DNA of 64,000 nt, from positions 2,542,001-2,606,000 of the forward strand of contig NZ_QBDT01000001.1 of NCBI RefSeq assembly GCF_004124325.1, written 5' to 3'. The notes beneath the pieces were generated by a model. The model was not told the origin of the DNA, ran no database searches, and saw only the letters and a list, made by a program, of their open reading frames with translations. Of the stretch, positions 41,816 through 50,897 are shown one piece after another (within the stretch, counting starts at the first letter, position 1; every line of letters begins with the position of its first letter). The DNA is from Streptomyces sp. L2 (GTDB taxonomy: Bacteria; Actinomycetota; Actinomycetes; Streptomycetales; Streptomycetaceae). The position numbers and the translations under genes are program-made.

Positions 41816-41997
41816 GACGACCTCAGCCAGGAGACGACCGCCAGCCCGATAAGAACAGCGGCTCCGCAGGCGGCACCACCGTTCTGGATGGCCGTGACGA
41901 CCTCTCCCGCGCCCACGAAATCGAGGATGCCGGCCACGAGCCCCACCACCACGGACGCCAGGACGACCACCACCAACAGCAGCGCTCGCTGCGACAT
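41812..41997 (-). CDS. Small two-helix membrane protein
   Basis: A 61-residue protein with two hydrophobic segments (ALLLVVVVLASVVVGLVAGI and GAACGAAVLIGLAVVSWL) and no other domain. GAGGGAG precedes the ATG at 41997. The stop overlaps the start of the HsdM-like gene (GTGA), so it is translated in the same operon. Function unknown; a small membrane protein coupled to a nucleic-acid-binding complex may suggest an effector of a defence system, but this is speculative. Confidence 0.75.
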   Translation of the reverse strand: MSQRALLLVVVVLASVVVGLVAGILDFVGAGEVVTAIQNGGAACGAAVLIGLAVVSWLRSS

Positions 41998-42174
41998 GCC
42001 ACAACTCCCTCGGTTCCACCAGCAGTTAGCAGTTCTGCGGTTCGTTCCGCGGACTTGAAAGTAGTGGCCTGACGCACCTCACGTCTCGCAGCACGGGAAT
42101 TTGCTTTTGCCATAAGGCGGTCGGGCGCAGCCCCTGCCGACCCCACGAAGGACATCCGGTCGGGCAGACGACCG

Positions 42175-42200
42175 CCCCGGCAAGCAGACGCTTGCCGGGG
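42175..42200 (-). terminator. Terminator after hsdR
   Basis: CCCCGGCAAG and CTTGCCGGGG form a perfect 10-bp stem with a 6-nt loop, 23 bp downstream of the hsdR stop. It separates the hsdMSR operon from the second HsdM-like operon. The remaining 42000-42174 should hold the promoter of that operon; no clear boxes. Confidence 0.75.
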
Positions 42201-42222
42201 CCGGAAGCAAGATGAGCGAGGG

Positions 42223-45200
42223 CTATGCGTCGGCGGCCGAGCCGTCCTGGGACCACTTGTCGGCAAAGTGTTCCATCTGGCGGATCACCAGGTCGATCGC
42301 TTCCTTGGACTGCTCCGGCGGGTAGCCGTGGCGGGCCAGGAGGCGCCTGATCGTGGCGCGGAGCCTGGCCCGGACCGGTTCGCGGGCGATCCAGTCCTTC
42401 TTGAGGTTCTTGCGGACCTGGACCACGAGGTCCCGGGCGATACCGGAGAGGACCTCGTCGCCCATGAGGTCGCGAGCGCTGCCGAGGTCGGCGACCGCGT
42501 CGTAGAAGGCGAGTTCGTCGTTCCCCAGCGGCGGGATGAACTTCTCACCTCGCCGGGCGTCTTCCGCGACCGTCTTGGCCAATTCCACCAGCTGGGCGAT
42601 GATCTCGGCGCTGGTGAGCTGCTGACGCATGTAGCGGGTCATCAGGTCCTGGAGGCGGACCGAGAACGCGGTCTGGCGGACGATGTTGTGCCGGGTCTGC
42701 TCGCGCATCTTCTGCTCGACGAGACGGCGCAGGGCTTCGGCTGCCAGGTGCGGGGTTTCGCTGTTCTGCAGGCGGCCGACGAGGGCGTCGTTGAGGTGGG
42801 TGAGGTCGGCCTTGTCCAGTCCGGCCTCGGAGAAGAGGTCGGTGACGCCGCCGGTCTCGACGACGGAGGAGGTGAGCTGGGAGAGGTAGAGGGCGACGTC
42901 GCGGGCGACGGGCAGGCCCTGGGCCTCACGGTCCATGGCGTCGAGCTTCGCCATGTACGTACGGACCTCGACGAGGAACTGGATGTCGCGCTTCCAGTAC
43001 GGCTGGTCGCCGAACCGGGAGGAGATGTCGGCGGAGGAGCCGGCCAAGGCGAAGAAGCGCTCCAGGCGGTAGCCGTGCTCGCGGAAGCGGCGACTGAGGG
43101 TCTGGTTCGGGTCGTCGAGCTGGTCGGGGTTGTTGCCCGGGGTAGCGGGGCTGCGGAGGTACTCGGCCGTGGTGTAGGCCGCCTTGATGAAAGCCTTCGG
43201 GTCGGGGCGGGAGAGGCGTTCGCGCCAGTTCCAGCCGAGGAGCATCTGATCGAGGATGTCGTACTCGTTGCGGAGTTCGTCCAGGGCGCGGTCGATGTCC
43301 TGGCCGAGGGTCCGGTCGGCCTGGTCGTCGGCGGAGTACTCGGCGATGGCCTTCTGGAGGTTCTCGGTGAGGGGGGCGTAGCCGACGAGGAGGCCGTCCT
43401 CCTTCTTGCGGAAGCGGCGGTTGACGCGGGCGAGGGCCTGCATCAGGCCGGCGCCGCGCAGCGGCCGGTCCAGGTACATGGTGTGGATGGACGGTGCGTC
43501 GAAGCCGGTCAGGAGCATGTTGTTGACGATGAGGAGCTGGAGTTCGTCCTCGGGGTCCTTGGCACGGTTGATGACGGCCTTGCGCTGGGAGTCGCGCAGG
43601 GCGTGAACGCGCAGTTCCTTGGAGTCCTTGCGGGAGTCCGAGGAGTAGACGATCTTCATGGCGCCGGTGGTCGCGTCGTCCGTGTGCCAGTCGGGGCGCA
43701 GGATCTTCAGGGCGTCGTAGACGCGGACGCAGATCTCGCGGGTGGCGCAGACGAGCATCGCCTTGCCGGGGGCTCCGCCGGGTGCGTCGTCGGCGTCCGC
43801 TACGAAGGGCAGCATCGCCGTGCGCCGCGCCTCCCAGTGTTCGACCAGGTCCTGGGTCAGGTCCCGTATCCGGGCCGGGGCGCCGTACATGGCGTTCATG
43901 GTGGCGACGGCCTGCTCCACGCGTGTGCGCTCGGTGTCGTCCAGGCCGTCGGTGATGCGGTCGGCCTCGGTGTCGATCGTGGTGGGGTCGACGTCGTGGT
44001 CGAGGACGAGCTGGACGACTCGGCTCTCGTGGTAGACCTTCACGGTCGCGCCGTCGTCGGCGGCCCGCTTGAGGTCATAGGTGTCGATGTAGTCGCCGAA
44101 GACCTCGCGGGTGTTGCGGTCGGCCTCGGAGATCGGGGTGCCGGTGAAGGCGAGGAGCGTGGCGTGCGGGAGCGCGTCGCGCAGATGGCGGGCGTAGCCG
44201 TCGAGGTGGTCGTAGTGACTGCGGTGGGCCTCGTCGACCACGACGACGATATTGCGCCGCTCGGAGAGGAGCGGGTGGTCGGTCCCGGATTCCTTCTCCT
44301 GCTTGGTCTTGCCGAACTTCTGCAGGGTGGTGAAGAGGATACCGCCGGTGCGCTTGGCAGCGAGCTCTTCGCGGAGTGCGGCGCGGTTGAGGAACTGGTG
44401 GGGCTGTTCCGGGAGGACCTCGCTCTCCTTGAACGTGTCGAAGAGCTGGTCGTCGAGGTCAGTGCGGTCGGTGACAACCACCACGGTGGGGTTGTGCAGG
44501 GCGGGGTCGCACATGACGAGGTTGGTGGTCAGCACCATCTCCTCGGACTTGCCCGAGCCCTGGGTGTGCCAGACCACGCCGGCCTTGCCGTCGGTCGCGG
44601 CGGCGCGGCGGACAGCGTCCGCGGCGCGGGTGACCGCGAAGTACTGGTGCGGCTTCGCGATCCGCTTCATGCGCTTGGCCGGCACGAAGTTGATGAAGGA
44701 CCGGACGAGGGCGAGGAAGCGCGGCTGGGTGAACAGGCCGTGCAGGGCGAGGTCCTGGCCGGTCGGAATGTCGACGTCGGCGTGGACGGCGGCAGCGTCC
44801 ACGGTGTCCACTCGGGCGCCGAATTCGTCGGTGTTCCACGGGGCGAAGTGCTCGTACGGGGTGAACGGGGTGCCGTACTTGGCGGTGATCCCGTCGGAGA
44901 GCAGCACGACCGCGTTGTAACGGAAGGCGGTCGGGAACTCCTCGACGTAGTGTCGGATCTGGGTATGCGCGGCGGCCAGAGTGGCGTTCGGGTCGCCGGC
45001 CCGCTTGAGCTCGATGACGGCGAGCGGAAGCCCATTGACGTACAGAACGAGGTCGAAGCGGCGGTTGCGCTCACCATTGATCACGGTCAGCTGGCGGACG
45101 GCGCGGTACGTGTTCGCGTCCGCGTGCTCCAGGTCGACGATCCGGACGGTCGGCGTGTGCTCGGCGCCGAGCGCGTCGGTGTACGTGACGGAGTGGACGC

Positions 45201-45531
45201 CGTCGGTCAGGTAGCCGTGCGCGGTCCGGTTCTCCTCGTACGTGTCCTGGGAGGTCGGGGTCGCGGCGGTCGCGAGGGCCTCACGGACGGCCTCCGGGGG
45301 GAGGGCGGGGTTGAGCCGCTCGATGGCCTCGCGGAGATCGGAGTACAGGATCAGGTCGTCCCACGAACGGCGGTGACCGGAACCGGGCGCGAGCTCATTG
45401 CCCTCGGCATTTGGCCAGTCGAGCTCCAGGAGCTCTTCGAGGGCGAGGAACTCCCAGTCGATTTCGAGGGGGCGGAAGTTGTCGGGGGCGGGGGTGTCGC
45501 CAATGTCGTCGTCGTTCCCGTGCGTGGTCAT
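42223..45531 (-). CDS. hsdR: Type I restriction enzyme R subunit
   Basis: A 1102-residue HsdR. The N-terminal nuclease core is FDLVLYVNGLPLAVIELKRAG (PD-ExK, around residue 170). SF2 helicase motor motifs follow: Walker A HTQGSGKSEEM (around 320), DEAH as VVVDEAHRSHYDHLDG (around 430), LLAFTGTPI and RPLRGAGLMQALARVNRRF. The C-terminal helical domain binds the MTase core. It cuts unmodified DNA with HsdM and HsdS. ATGA overlap with hsdS. Length and motifs appear intact, so the system should be functional. Confidence 0.96.
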   Translation of the reverse strand: MTTHGNDDDIGDTPAPDNFRPLEIDWEFLALEELLELDWPNAEGNELAPGSGHRRSWDDLILYSDLREAIERLNPALPPEAVREALATAATPTSQDTYEENRTAHGYLTDGVHSVTYTDALGAEHTPTVRIVDLEHADANTYRAVRQLTVINGERNRRFDLVLYVNGLPLAVIELKRAGDPNATLAAAHTQIRHYVEEFPTAFRYNAVVLLSDGITAKYGTPFTPYEHFAPWNTDEFGARVDTVDAAAVHADVDIPTGQDLALHGLFTQPRFLALVRSFINFVPAKRMKRIAKPHQYFAVTRAADAVRRAAATDGKAGVVWHTQGSGKSEEMVLTTNLVMCDPALHNPTVVVVTDRTDLDDQLFDTFKESEVLPEQPHQFLNRAALREELAAKRTGGILFTTLQKFGKTKQEKESGTDHPLLSERRNIVVVVDEAHRSHYDHLDGYARHLRDALPHATLLAFTGTPISEADRNTREVFGDYIDTYDLKRAADDGATVKVYHESRVVQLVLDHDVDPTTIDTEADRITDGLDDTERTRVEQAVATMNAMYGAPARIRDLTQDLVEHWEARRTAMLPFVADADDAPGGAPGKAMLVCATREICVRVYDALKILRPDWHTDDATTGAMKIVYSSDSRKDSKELRVHALRDSQRKAVINRAKDPEDELQLLIVNNMLLTGFDAPSIHTMYLDRPLRGAGLMQALARVNRRFRKKEDGLLVGYAPLTENLQKAIAEYSADDQADRTLGQDIDRALDELRNEYDILDQMLLGWNWRERLSRPDPKAFIKAAYTTAEYLRSPATPGNNPDQLDDPNQTLSRRFREHGYRLERFFALAGSSADISSRFGDQPYWKRDIQFLVEVRTYMAKLDAMDREAQGLPVARDVALYLSQLTSSVVETGGVTDLFSEAGLDKADLTHLNDALVGRLQNSETPHLAAEALRRLVEQKMREQTRHNIVRQTAFSVRLQDLMTRYMRQQLTSAEIIAQLVELAKTVAEDARRGEKFIPPLGNDELAFYDAVADLGSARDLMGDEVLSGIARDLVVQVRKNLKKDWIAREPVRARLRATIRRLLARHGYPPEQSKEAIDLVIRQMEHFADKWSQDGSAADA

Positions 45532-46736
45532 ACGTGATCCTCGACAATCTTTTCGGCGTCCTTGACACGGATGCGGCCGGACATGAGTTGGGGGAGGAGA
45601 GTGCCGCGGAGGGTGGCGAGGCTCAGAGACTCTTGTTCAGCTACCAGCGCGCGCTCCCAGAGAGGGCTAATTACTCGATCCAGAGCCCCCAACGTCTTGG
45701 GGCCTGGAACCGGTACAGGCTCATCCAAGTGCCTGCGCTGAATGTGCCCCATCGTGGTTGCCTTGTCGGCAGCGATTGAACGGAACTCATCCAACTTCCG
45801 ATGCACTAGCTGACTCACCAGCCAAATCGGATACCCATCCCTCGGAATACATTTGAAGATGTGCTGATTGATAATCGCTTCGGGTCGAAACCATCGCGCA
45901 GCAGTCAATGAACCAGACCACGCGAACAGCAAGTCGCCAGGGCGAGCCAAGTGCCGATCTGGAACGTCGATTTCGTTGTAAACCGTAGAGACCCCCGGAC
46001 CGCTGTTGATTTCAGCAATCCGCACAACCATTCGCCCCGTCCCGGTGGCACCCTTCGTGAAAGCCCGTCCGTTGATGAACTCCGCCACAGCCGACAGGGG
46101 CTGATCACTAAATCCATCGACCGACTTCAGCAAAACCTCACCGAAGAGCGCCCGGGAGAGATCATCAGCAGTTGTGGCGATGCGCTCATTGACGGCGATC
46201 TTGTCGTCCAGCGCCCCCAGGACAGCAACCACACTCCGCTGCTCATCCAGGCTCGGAACTGGCACCTTGAATGATTTAACCGTTGCAACTGGCTGAACAA
46301 GCCCCGGAACTCCGACCGTGGAAACGTGTTGCAGGATTTCCTTCTGCCCCACCGGCGAAAGCAGCCAATAGTAATAGAACTCAGGAACGGCTTTAGCATG
46401 ATCAAGCCGAGCCTTCACCTGGCTCGTAGACAACACATAGCGGTCATGTCGCGGATTTCGAGGGATCATCGAAACTTGACCGATCGTCCCACGGTGAGTA
46501 ATCACCAGATCACCCGGCTTCAGATTTGCACCAGGAAGCGTGTCGGCTTTCTCCGAAGAGATGAACACGAAATCGTCGTCATGAAACGGACCTGCACCCA
46601 AGTTCACGCCGCGCACCAGCGGAATCCCGCTCGGTACGTAATCATTCCTTGTGTACGCAGAACCGTAGGGCTTTGAGAATGCGCTCTTTTCGGGGGCCGC
46701 GATTTCCTCGAACCTCACCGTGGGCCACTCAGCCAT
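45528..46736 (-). CDS. hsdS: Type I restriction-modification specificity subunit
   Basis: A 402-residue HsdS with two target-recognition domains and two conserved helical spacers ([27 protein letters not shown] around residue 180; C-terminal [31 protein letters not shown]). It decides the DNA sequence that HsdM and HsdR act on. It overlaps hsdM by 8 bp and hsdR by 4 bp. The DNA of the recognition domains is visibly AT-richer than the flanking hsdM and hsdR, as expected for exchanged TRDs. Confidence 0.95.
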   Translation of the reverse strand: MAEWPTVRFEEIAAPEKSAFSKPYGSAYTRNDYVPSGIPLVRGVNLGAGPFHDDDFVFISSEKADTLPGANLKPGDLVITHRGTIGQVSMIPRNPRHDRYVLSTSQVKARLDHAKAVPEFYYYWLLSPVGQKEILQHVSTVGVPGLVQPVATVKSFKVPVPSLDEQRSVVAVLGALDDKIAVNERIATTADDLSRALFGEVLLKSVDGFSDQPLSAVAEFINGRAFTKGATGTGRMVVRIAEINSGPGVSTVYNEIDVPDRHLARPGDLLFAWSGSLTAARWFRPEAIINQHIFKCIPRDGYPIWLVSQLVHRKLDEFRSIAADKATTMGHIQRRHLDEPVPVPGPKTLGALDRVISPLWERALVAEQESLSLATLRGTLLPQLMSGRIRVKDAEKIVEDHV

Positions 46737-48363
46737 CGATCTTCTCCAGCTGCTCGCGCACGGACTTCGCCAGCTCGTCCGACTTGTCGAACAGCTCGTA
46801 CAGCTCCCCGGTCAGCCGCGCGATCTTCTCCCCGACCGCCTCGACGTCTTCTTCCTCCGCCTCGACCGCCCCGACGTACCGCCCCGGCGTCAGCGCATAC
46901 CCGCGCTCCTGGACCGTCTTCAAGTCCGCGCTCGCGCAGAACCCAGGCACGTCTGCATACGACTCCCCCGCATCCTTGGCGCTCGTCGTCCCACGCCACG
47001 CGTGGTAAGTTCCCGCGATCTTCGCAAGGTCAGTGTCCGTCAAAACGCGCTCAGTGCGGTCGACCATCTCGCCCATGTCCCGGGCATCGATGAACAGGAT
47101 CTCGCCCCGGCGATCCGTAGCCGCAGCCTTCTGCCCCTTCACACCCCCCGGCGACTTGTCCTTCGCCAGGAACCACAAACAAGCCGGAATCGCCGTCGTC
47201 CGGAACAGCTGTGCCGGCAGCGCGACCATGCACGCCACCATGTCCCCATCCACCAGCGCCTGCCGGATCTCCCCTTCCCCGCTCTGCTGGCTGCTCATCG
47301 AGCCGTTAGCGAGGACGACACCGGCCGTTCCCCGCTCCCCCAGCTTGCTGATCATGTGCTGGAGCCAGGCGTAGTTGGCGTTGGACTTCGGTGGGACGCC
47401 GTACTTCCACCGCGCATCCGACTCGTTGCGCGCCCAGTCCTTGATGTTGAAGGGCGGGTTGGCCATGACGTAGTCGGCCTTGAGGTCCGGGTGCTTGTCG
47501 TCGGCGAAGGTGTCCCCCCAGCGGGCGGCAAGGTTGCCGTCGATGCCGTGGATGGCGAGGTTCATCTTGGCCAGGCGCCAGGTGCGTTCATTGAGTTCCT
47601 GGCCGTAGACGGAGATGTCGGCCTTGTGGCCGCGGCCACGGTGGGCCTCGATGAACTTGGCGGCCTGGACGAACATGCCGCCGGAGCCGCAGGCCGGGTC
47701 GTACACGCGGCCCTCGTACGGTTCCAGGACCTCCACCAGGAGGCGGACGACGCTGCTCGGGGTGTAGAACTCGCCGCCCCGCTTGCCTTCCGCGCGGGCG
47801 AAGTTGCCGAGGAAGTACTCGTAGACCTCGCCGAGGACGTCCTGGGCGGGCTTGTCGTCGTTGCCGCCGAAGCGGGCGTCGGTGATGAGGTCGACGAGTT
47901 CGGCCAGGCGCTTCTTGTCGACGTTGTCCTTGTTGAAGATCTTGGGGAGGACGCCGGTCAGCGACGGGTTGGCCTTCATGATGGCGTCCATCGCCTGGTC
48001 AAGGACCTCGCCGACGTTGCCGCTCTTGGCGTTGGCAGAGATCGAGGACCAGCGGGCGCTCTCGGGGACCCAGAAGACGTGGTGCCCGGTGTACTCGTCC
48101 TGGTCCTCCAGGAACTCATCCAGGCGGTCCTCGGCGATGCCTTCCTCCGCGAGTTCCTTGGCGAGCTGTTCGCGGCGCTCCTCGAAAGCGTCGGAGACGT
48201 ACTTGAGGAAGATCAGGCCGAGGACGAACTCCTTGTACTGGTTGGCGTCCATGGAGCCGCGCAGCTTGTCGGCGGCCTTCCAAAGGATGGCCTGGATCTC
48301 CTTGGGCGTGGAGGCAGTGAACAGCTCCGCCTGGTCGGCGGGCTTCTTCTTCCGGGGCGGCAT
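46729..48363 (-). CDS. hsdM: Type I restriction-modification methyltransferase subunit
   Basis: A 544-residue HsdM. It has the N-terminal helical domain ([30 protein letters not shown]), motif [15 protein letters not shown] (around residue 220), and motif [15 protein letters not shown] (around 300) with the normal Phe. It methylates adenine at the HsdS-determined site and protects host DNA. It is followed by hsdS (overlap) and preceded by the 715-residue methyltransferase-like gene by 36 bp. Confidence 0.96.
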   Translation of the reverse strand: MPPRKKKPADQAELFTASTPKEIQAILWKAADKLRGSMDANQYKEFVLGLIFLKYVSDAFEERREQLAKELAEEGIAEDRLDEFLEDQDEYTGHHVFWVPESARWSSISANAKSGNVGEVLDQAMDAIMKANPSLTGVLPKIFNKDNVDKKRLAELVDLITDARFGGNDDKPAQDVLGEVYEYFLGNFARAEGKRGGEFYTPSSVVRLLVEVLEPYEGRVYDPACGSGGMFVQAAKFIEAHRGRGHKADISVYGQELNERTWRLAKMNLAIHGIDGNLAARWGDTFADDKHPDLKADYVMANPPFNIKDWARNESDARWKYGVPPKSNANYAWLQHMISKLGERGTAGVVLANGSMSSQQSGEGEIRQALVDGDMVACMVALPAQLFRTTAIPACLWFLAKDKSPGGVKGQKAAATDRRGEILFIDARDMGEMVDRTERVLTDTDLAKIAGTYHAWRGTTSAKDAGESYADVPGFCASADLKTVQERGYALTPGRYVGAVEAEEEDVEAVGEKIARLTGELYELFDKSDELAKSVREQLEKIDG

Positions 48364-48399
48364 GGGCGCTCAGGTCTCCTTCAAGAGTCGGACGAGAGA

Positions 48400-50547
48400 T
48401 CAGACGAGAGGGGGTTCGGTGAGGGTCAGGGTGCCGTCGACGAGGCCGGCGGCGGTCAGGGAGGTCAGGTCGTCGAGGGCCGCCGCGTGCTGTCGCAGCA
48501 GGGCCGTGCGGCGGGCGATGTCGGACAGGAGGGCGTCATAACGCTCGGCCTCGTCGTCGGGGAGGTCTGGGATGAGGAGGTCTTCTATACGGCGGGCGGA
48601 GCGGACCGCGCCGCTCACCCGCCGGTGTTCGGTGGCCGCCGAGCGCAGGAGCGCCGCCAGGACGCGAGGCCGTACGGGATGCTCAGCGTCGGACCGTGCG
48701 CGCAGGAGGCGGGCGGGGAAGGCCACCACCGACAGGCCCTCGTCGTCGACGTACGCGCCGAAGCTCGGGGTGGCGGTGACGACGATGTCGCCGGGTTCGG
48801 TGAAGTAGGCGTGCTCGTAGGTGTTGAGGAGTATGGCGCGGTCGATGCGGTGACTGTCGACCGGCGCACTGCCGGTGATCTCGGCCGGGGTAAGGACCGT
48901 GTAGTGGCCCGCGCCGCCGGTGAGGAGGTGTTCGGCGGCGATGCGGTGGCCGGGCAGTCGGCGCAGGCGGCGGTCCTTGAGCAGGCGGGCCACGGTGGTG
49001 CGGCGGGCCGGCTGGTCGTCGGGGCGCAGGACGGCGTTGGCGCGGATCATGGGCGCGCGGTCGAGTGCGCTACGGGTGGCGTCGATCAGCTGCTGGAGCC
49101 GGAGTTCGGTCTCGGAGATGCGGGCCGGGCGTTCGACGACGGTGCGGGTGTAGCGGTCGGCGGGCGGGCGGTGCTGCGGGGTGAACGCGGCACCGGGTGC
49201 ACTGGTCAGCGCGGTGGCCCGGACGACGGCGGCGTTGCGCGGTTCGTGGCGGCTGTCCGCCCGCCAGCCGGCGTCGCGGAAGATGTCGATGTCCTCGGCC
49301 AGCGCGTCCAGGGTCTGCGGGGTGAGGTTGCGTGAGGAGAGGTCGGCGAGGAGGACTTGGCCGGTGCGCTTGTCTTCGGGGGTGCGGTGCAGGATCCAGA
49401 TCGCGGTGCGGTGGGCCGGGCGGAAGGGGAGTACGCCTTCGGGGAGGCTGATCGCGGCCTTGAGGAGGTGCTGTTCCAGGAAGTCCCGGCGCAGACGGTC
49501 CGCTTCCCCGCGTACGGGCAGGGGCCGGACGAGCGCGTCGGCGGGTCCCAGGACGACGGCTGTGCGGTCCTCGGCGAGGAGGTCGGTGAGGTCCTGCAGG
49601 CTCTGCAGGACGGCGAGCGGGCTTCGGGTCTCGGCCGCCTCATAAGGGAGGTAGCAGGCGATGACGTGCGGGTTTCCCCAGTCTTCCGTGGCCAGTTCCT
49701 CGCCGTCGGCAAGGTCCATCTCGAATTCCTGGACGCCCTGTGCCATGAGGCGGCGGCGGGCGAGCCGGGCCAGGTCCGGCATCGGGTCCGCGGAGAGGAA
49801 GAAGGGTGAGTCCTCGGCATCGGACACGGATTCGCGCAGGGCGACCAGTAGATCGCCGCTGCGGGGATGCAGGACGGCGGCCGTTGCCCCTTCTTCGCGC
49901 TCGTTCAGTCGCGCGAGGCCGGTCAGGCGGGCCATCGTGCGGCTCACCAGCGGAATCGGTTCATCGGCGACGAGGTCGTCGCAGCCCAGGCGGCGGCGTG
50001 CGTCCATGACTCGTTCGAGCGCTTCGGCCGGGGTGTAGGCGGCCTCGGTGAGCTGGTCGGCGAGCACGGCGAGCAGGGGGCCCTGCCGTTCGGCGTCCGG
50101 CAGTTCGCGCAGCTCTCTTCGGAGGAAGGTGTCGTCGAAGTCGATCTCGGCGGCACGCTCCAGGATCGTCTGCCAGGGCAGGTTGGCGAGCGGTTCGTCG
50201 AGGAGCTGACGCAGGCAGAGCAGCGCCGTCACCGTGTCGACCAGCGCGCGAGCGGGCATCGCGCGCCGCCAGGCGGACAGGGTGTGCAGCACCAGCTCCG
50301 CCCGGATCTGGCCGGCGTCGGCCTTGCCGCGGCCGGTGGACAGAAGCCATTCGGCGACTTCACGGCCGTCGAACAGCGGGCTGGCCCCCTCGTAAGCGAC
50401 GGGCTCGGGGAAATCCGCGTGCCGGCGGGCCCAGGTAGTGACGACGGGACGTTGGACCTGGGCCAAGGTCCCGATTTCGGCGTAACTGATCCGCCAGGAG
50501 ATCTCCTCGGGCAGGATGGGAGCGGTCGCTTCACGTGTGCCAGCCAT
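48400..50547 (-). CDS. N6-MTase-like protein without a recognisable NPPF motif (RM-associated)
   Basis: A 715-residue protein. The N-terminus carries a helix-turn-helix-like segment (AEIGTLAQVQRPVVTTWARRHADFP). The middle matches the back half of N6-MTase/HsdM (LKAAISLPEGVLPFRPAHRTAIWILHRTPEDKRTGQVLLADLS), but neither a DPxxGSG nor an NPPF/Y motif is visible; VIACYLPYE stands where motif IV would be. The C-terminal 200 residues with helical ends resemble a specificity-like domain. It heads the hsdMSR operon (36 bp before hsdM). Possibly an accessory DNA-recognition or regulatory subunit. Confidence 0.65.
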   Translation of the reverse strand: MAGTREATAPILPEEISWRISYAEIGTLAQVQRPVVTTWARRHADFPEPVAYEGASPLFDGREVAEWLLSTGRGKADAGQIRAELVLHTLSAWRRAMPARALVDTVTALLCLRQLLDEPLANLPWQTILERAAEIDFDDTFLRRELRELPDAERQGPLLAVLADQLTEAAYTPAEALERVMDARRRLGCDDLVADEPIPLVSRTMARLTGLARLNEREEGATAAVLHPRSGDLLVALRESVSDAEDSPFFLSADPMPDLARLARRRLMAQGVQEFEMDLADGEELATEDWGNPHVIACYLPYEAAETRSPLAVLQSLQDLTDLLAEDRTAVVLGPADALVRPLPVRGEADRLRRDFLEQHLLKAAISLPEGVLPFRPAHRTAIWILHRTPEDKRTGQVLLADLSSRNLTPQTLDALAEDIDIFRDAGWRADSRHEPRNAAVVRATALTSAPGAAFTPQHRPPADRYTRTVVERPARISETELRLQQLIDATRSALDRAPMIRANAVLRPDDQPARRTTVARLLKDRRLRRLPGHRIAAEHLLTGGAGHYTVLTPAEITGSAPVDSHRIDRAILLNTYEHAYFTEPGDIVVTATPSFGAYVDDEGLSVVAFPARLLRARSDAEHPVRPRVLAALLRSAATEHRRVSGAVRSARRIEDLLIPDLPDDEAERYDALLSDIARRTALLRQHAAALDDLTSLTAAGLVDGTLTLTEPPLV

Positions 50548-50897
50548 GCGGTCCCGCTCCCTTCGTGACGACTGCCTCGTGCTCTCGGTCGAGAACGTTT
50601 CTCCCAGGGCACCTCACACGCTACAGCCGGTCGAGCTCTCAGCTTCGCTAGCGGTTGATAACCAGGGTTATCAGATTCTCGATCAATTTCACCTCCAATC
50701 TTCTGGCACCTTCGTCACCATCACCCGGCACCACCCGCCGGGACGCCAGCCCCATACGAGTCCGACCGCACCGGCGTCCTCATCGCCGCACCTCTGCTCC
50801 CTTGCCGGGCACTCACCCCTGTCCACCTCGACACCACCCGGCCCGTAAGGCCGCTCGTGTTACCGAACGCACCGCAACCTCGCCCCAGGAGACCTCT
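50548..50897. promoter_or_regulatory. Divergent promoter with TGATAACC-GGTTATCA palindrome
   Basis: A 350-bp region between the RM operon and the DUF6119 gene. The perfect palindrome TGATAACCAGGGTTATCA (8-bp arms, 2-nt spacer) lies at 50656-50673 in an AT-rich stretch. It is a good candidate for a controlling operator of both operons. AGGAG precedes the GTG start at 50898. No other gene seen. Confidence 0.55.

Noticed and set aside
42268..45537. Rightward 1089-codon open frame opposite hsdR
   Set aside because: Antisense shadow; the minus strand encodes all HsdR motifs.
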